Shown: positions 33,110 to 36,192 of the stretch, piece by piece
Layout of the letters: each line of letters begins with the position of its first letter
Position numbering within the stretch: position 1 is the first letter of the stretch
Source: Dehalococcoidia bacterium
GTDB lineage: Bacteria; Chloroflexota; Dehalococcoidia; Dehalococcoidales; W111
DNA length: 36,192 nt
Direction: 5' to 3'
Assembly (NCBI GenBank): GCA_011191985.1
Contig: DUEU01000082.1
Span: forward strand, 1-36,192
Position numbers and translations under genes: made by a program
The notes under the pieces: model-generated
What the model saw: only the letters and a program-made list of their open reading frames with translations
Databases searched by the model: none
What the model was told of the DNA's origin: nothing

Positions 33110-33970
33110 ATGGAAACCCGGAAAGCGTTTCGCGCCATGCTTGAAAAAAGAGAGGCAGTCCTCGCCCCCGGTGCCTGGGACCCGCTAAACGCGCTGATTG
33201 TCGAGTCACTTGGCTTCAAAGTATGCTATATGGGGGGCTGGATAACCGGCGCTCACCTGGGCGTCACCGAACCGATGACCACGCTGACCGAGATGGTGGA
33301 AAACGCGGTACGGATAGTTAAAGTAATCAAGATACCCCTGATTGTGGACGCCGACGCTGGCTTTGGCGACGCGCTACACACCATGAGATGTGTCCGGGAG
33401 TTTGAATTCGCCGGCGTTTCGGCCATACACATCGAAGACCAGCTATACCCGAAGCGGGCCCACTACCACAAGGGGATAAAACACGCCATGCCGCTGGACG
33501 AATTTCTGGAGAAACTCCAGGCCGCCCTCGAGGCACGCAGCGACCCTGACTTCGTCATAATAGCGCGCACCGACTCCAGGAACATGGTCGGCGGTTCCTT
33601 AAAGGAGACGATAAAGCGCTGCCAGGCCTTCGTCGAGGCCGGCGTCGACATGATATCGCCCCATATCACCGACATCGAGGAAATGAAGGTCCTCAGGCGG
33701 GAGATACCAGAAATACCCATAATGGAGTGGGTATCGCGAAAGGTAGCCGAGGAGCTGGACTTGCAGATAGTACTGGACCCACTGGTGGCCATGGTGCCGG
33801 CAGTAGAAGCAACTCTGGCCCATTACCGGCGATTCATGAAGACCGGAGATAGCAAGATAACCCCTCATGTGAGTGAGGTTATGGAAAAAATACAGAGCCT
33901 GATAAAGCTGCCCGAGTATTATAAAATTGAGGAAGCCACCACCGAAGGCAGGTGGCAACCGGACGAGTAA
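33110..33970 (+). CDS. Isocitrate lyase/PEP mutase superfamily protein
   Basis: About 286 aa. VLAPGAWDPLNALIVESLGF, MGGWITGAHLG, the metal-binding VDADAGFGDALH (about 80-91), AIHIEDQLYPKRAHYH and FVIIARTDSR show the PrpB/PEP-mutase fold. In isocitrate and methylisocitrate lyases the flexible loop reads K(K/R)CGH with a catalytic Cys; here it reads KRAHYH, so the Cys is absent and a classical lyase reaction is unlikely. Oxaloacetate decarboxylase-like or other C-C/P-C chemistry is possible. AAGGAG nine bases before ATG 33110 is preferred over the upstream in-frame ATG at 33065. Confidence 0.88.
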   Translation: METRKAFRAMLEKREAVLAPGAWDPLNALIVESLGFKVCYMGGWITGAHLGVTEPMTTLTEMVENAVRIVKVIKIPLIVDADAGFGDALHTMRCVREFEFAGVSAIHIEDQLYPKRAHYHKGIKHAMPLDEFLEKLQAALEARSDPDFVIIARTDSRNMVGGSLKETIKRCQAFVEAGVDMISPHITDIEEMKVLRREIPEIPIMEWVSRKVAEELDLQIVLDPLVAMVPAVEATLAHYRRFMKTGDSKITPHVSEVMEKIQSLIKLPEYYKIEEATTEGRWQPDE

Positions 33971-34053
33971 ACAACGATTTGCGAAACAACATTAACAATA
34001 GTAGAATACGTCTATAAGTGTGTTACTGCGAGGGGATAGGGAGGCGATAATCC

Positions 34054-34935
34054 ATGGAAACCGGTACTTGGAAGGTTAAAGTCGGTCTGGCGCAAATGCT
34101 CAAGGGCGGGGTAATTATGGATGTGGTCACCCCGGAGCACGCCAAGATTGCCGAGGCCGCCGGGGCCTGCGCCGTCATGGCCCTGGAAAGGGTGCCCGCC
34201 GACATTCGGGCAGCCGGCGGCGTTGCCCGCATGGCTGACCCGACCGTTATCGAGGCCATCATGGAGGCGGTCTCAATACCAGTAATGGCCAAGTGTCGCA
34301 TCGGCCACTTTGTCGAGGCACAGGCGTTAGAGGCGCTGGGTATAGACTATATAGATGAGTCGGAGGTGCTGCCCCCCGCCGATGAAAGCCACCATGTCTG
34401 GAAGCATGATTTCAAGGTGCCCTTCGTCTGCGGCTGCCGCGACCTGGCGGAGGCCCTGCGGCGGCTCGGCGAAGGCGCCGCCATGATACGGACCAAGGGC
34501 GAAGCCGGCACCGGCAATATCGTGGAAGCCGTCAGGCACATGCGGGCGGTAATGGACGGCATCCGCAAACTGGCCAGCACCCCCCAGGATGAGCTAATGG
34601 CGCTGGCCAAGGAAATGGGGGCTCCCTTTGAACTGGTCAATGAAATCCATCAGACCGGGAACCTGCCCGTGGTCAACTTTGCCGCCGGCGGGGGGGCTAC
34701 CCCGGCTGACGCTGCCCTGATGATGCAACTGGGCGCTGATGGCGTCTTTGTCGGCTCCGGTATATTCAAGTCCAGCAACCCCGAGGCCCGGGCCCAGGCT
34801 ATCGTCAAGGCAACCACGCATTATCAGGACCCGCAGATTATTGCCGAGGTCTCCAAAAACCTGGGCGAAGCCATGCCCGGTCTCGACATCAAGCAAATCC
34901 CGACGGATGAACTCCTGGCCCCCAGAGGATGGTGA
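34054..34935 (+). CDS. pdxS: Pyridoxal 5'-phosphate synthase, synthase subunit
   Basis: 293 aa PdxS/SNZ barrel that makes PLP from ribose 5-phosphate, glyceraldehyde 3-phosphate and ammonia. [36 protein letters not shown], the catalytic Lys in [20 protein letters not shown] and the [14 protein letters not shown] region are all standard. The second residue pattern of MAKxRIGH has Cys where Ala is common. It overlaps the pdxT start by seven bases, so the complex subunits are translationally coupled. Confidence 0.98.
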   Translation: METGTWKVKVGLAQMLKGGVIMDVVTPEHAKIAEAAGACAVMALERVPADIRAAGGVARMADPTVIEAIMEAVSIPVMAKCRIGHFVEAQALEALGIDYIDESEVLPPADESHHVWKHDFKVPFVCGCRDLAEALRRLGEGAAMIRTKGEAGTGNIVEAVRHMRAVMDGIRKLASTPQDELMALAKEMGAPFELVNEIHQTGNLPVVNFAAGGGATPADAALMMQLGADGVFVGSGIFKSSNPEARAQAIVKATTHYQDPQIIAEVSKNLGEAMPGLDIKQIPTDELLAPRGW

Positions 34936-35558
34936 CCGGCTTGAGTGTCAGGGCTGTGGGCACATATTCATCTAGTATAAAAATCGGAGTCCTGGCGGCG
35001 CAGGGGGCCTTCGCCGAGCACATTGCTACACTAAGCCAGCTGGAGGTGGCTGCCGTGCCGGTCCGTCTGCCCCGGCAGCTCGAAGGGCTGGACGGCCTGA
35101 TTATCCCCGGCGGCGAGAGCACTTCTATTGGCCGGCTGATGCAGGACTACCACTTGGCCGACGAAATAAAGGGTCTCGTCCGTCACGGATGGCCCTTATT
35201 CGGGACCTGCGCCGGGCTGATACTCCTGGCCAGCAGCATACACCCCGACGGGAAAATAGACCCCCTGGGTCTAATGGATATTACGGTCAGGCGCAACGCC
35301 TTCGGGCGGCAGGTAGACAGCTTCGAGACAGAACTCAAGATACCAGTGCTGGGGGAAAAGCCTTTCCCCGGTGTTTTCATTCGAGCGCCGGTAATCGAGC
35401 AGGCAAACAGCGGGGTGGAAATAATAGCCGAGTTAGCCAATGGCACCGGTGTAGCTGCCAGACAGGACAGGCTCCTGGCCTGCGCCTTTCACCCGGAGCT
35501 GACCGAAGACACCAGGCTACACAGGTACTTTCTGGATATCGTTGCCGGAAACCAATAA
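34929..35558 (+). CDS. pdxT: Pyridoxal 5'-phosphate synthase, glutaminase subunit
   Basis: 209 aa class I glutamine amidotransferase that feeds ammonia to Pdx[33 protein letters not shown], the nucleophile Cys in [11 protein letters not shown], and His/Glu in [10 protein letters not shown] are present. The first ~17 residues before IGVLAAQG are longer than usual; GTG or TTG codons within this stretch could be the true start. Confidence 0.97.
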   Translation: MVTGLSVRAVGTYSSSIKIGVLAAQGAFAEHIATLSQLEVAAVPVRLPRQLEGLDGLIIPGGESTSIGRLMQDYHLADEIKGLVRHGWPLFGTCAGLILLASSIHPDGKIDPLGLMDITVRRNAFGRQVDSFETELKIPVLGEKPFPGVFIRAPVIEQANSGVEIIAELANGTGVAARQDRLLACAFHPELTEDTRLHRYFLDIVAGNQ

Positions 35559-35578
35559 ACGAGACGGGGAGGACGTCT

Positions 35579-36192
35579 TTGCAAAAAGTAATCGCGGACG
35601 ACCTAGATGCCCTGCTTGATATTTTACCGCCACACATCCACCAGCCGCTGGGCCAGCAGCGAAGTATCAGCGAGCTCCTGGAAGTAGTCCTCGACCTCGG
35701 CCGCCCCCCCGAAGCCCGCTTCCCGCGACAGGAAGTCGTTCTCAATCCTCAGGAGACCAGCGAGCAGGACATTGATTACGTCGTATCCCACATTGGCAGC
35801 TTCGGTGACGACAATCGGGCAGGAATTGAACGTACCCTGCACCGTATCTCGGCCATCCGCAACCGCAAGGGGCGTATTGTCGGCCTGACCTGCCGTGTCG
35901 GCCGGGCGGTGTTCGGCACGATAAAGACGATTGAAGACCTCGTCCAATCGGGTAAGAGCGTCCTGCTGCTAGGCCGCCCCGGTATTGGTAAGACGACCAT
36001 GCTCCGCGAGGTAGCCCGGGTGCTGGCTGACGACATGGGCAAGCGGGTCATCATCGTGGACACCTCAAACGAGATTGCCGGCGATGGCGATATCCCCCAC
36101 CCGGCCATCGGCCACGCCCGGCGCATGCAGGTGACCACCCCCACCATGCAGCACGCGGTGATGATTGAGGCCGTGGAGAACCATATGCCTGA
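35579..36192 (+). CDS. SpoIIIAA/R3H-type AAA ATPase, 5' part (runs off the window)
   Basis: A TTG at 35579, six bases after GGGGAGGA, opens a frame of 204 codons that continues to the last base. The N-terminus ([18 protein letters not shown]) and [21 protein letters not shown] precede a Walker [19 protein letters not shown] (about 138-155) and [14 protein letters not shown], the pattern of single-stranded-nucleic-acid-binding R3H proteins related to sporulation protein SpoIIIAA and of the PilT/AAA fold. Function in non-sporulating Chloroflexota is unknown. It follows pdxT by 20 bases. Confidence 0.85.
   Translation, partial: MQKVIADDLDALLDILPPHIHQPLGQQRSISELLEVVLDLGRPPEARFPRQEVVLNPQETSEQDIDYVVSHIGSFGDDNRAGIERTLHRISAIRNRKGRIVGLTCRVGRAVFGTIKTIEDLVQSGKSVLLLGRPGIGKTTMLREVARVLADDMGKRVIIVDTSNEIAGDGDIPHPAIGHARRMQVTTPTMQHAVMIEAVENHMP

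Noticed and set aside
1-36192. CRISPR arrays, insertion sequences, transposases, phage genes
   Set aside because: No regularly spaced repeats, transposase motifs or terminal inverted repeats were seen on either strand.

Overview
The window looks like part of the chromosome of an anaerobic, probably uncultured Chloroflexota bacterium of the Dehalococcoidia type. This rests on gene content, not on a marker gene: a reductive-dehalogenase homologue, a 4-hydroxybenzoyl-CoA-reductase-like molybdenum hydroxylase, a two-subunit benzoyl-CoA reductase/2-hydroxyacyl-CoA dehydratase pair, many SDR, acyl-CoA and CoA-transferase genes, and O2/NO defence proteins typical of strict anaerobes.

Region 1 (1-8013): a solitary cytoplasmic RdhA-like protein, then a five-gene plus-strand operon encoding a three-subunit molybdenum hydroxylase (2Fe-2S, Mo and FAD subunits, the last with an extra Cys-rich insert), a PreA/dihydroorotate-dehydrogenase-like flavoprotein with a ferredoxin tail, and a metallo-beta-lactamase-fold hydrolase.

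Region 2 (8014-14874): a stress and signalling block and the most interesting part. It holds a flavodiiron protein; a minus-strand operon of rhodanese, hemerythrin-like protein, mycothione/dihydrolipoamide-reductase-like enzyme and CDF metal exporter; a truncated class II ribonucleotide reductase N-terminus; an OmpR/PhoB-type response regulator; and a stand-alone receiver. Neither regulator has a neighbouring kinase. Four copies of one promoter module (Pho-box-like 11-bp direct repeat, then a conserved -10-like block about 30 bp on) precede the flavodiiron gene, the rhodanese operon, the RNR remnant and the stand-alone receiver. The rhodanese has an in-frame UGA exactly where relatives have the second Cys of a YCxCP motif, followed by a good bacterial SECIS-like hairpin, so it is probably a selenoprotein.

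Region 3 (14903-30805): folP and an MFS transporter, then a long accessory catabolic stretch with three SDRs, an Old-Yellow-Enzyme/2,4-dienoyl-CoA reductase, an acyl-CoA dehydrogenase homologue, a family III CoA-transferase and the HGD-D pair. A small TfoX/RibD_C/DUF3795/lipoprotein cluster interrupts it. A deletion scar near 20.7-20.9 kb joins the start of an FAD-linked oxidase gene to the end of an HdrB-like gene. Several enzymes here lack residues that are normally catalytic.

Region 4 (31053-36192): a housekeeping, more GC-rich block with tRNA-Ile(GAU), a diacylglycerol-kinase-family gene, rsmG, an isocitrate-lyase-superfamily gene, pdxS-pdxT, and the 5' part of a SpoIIIAA-like ATPase gene that runs off the window.
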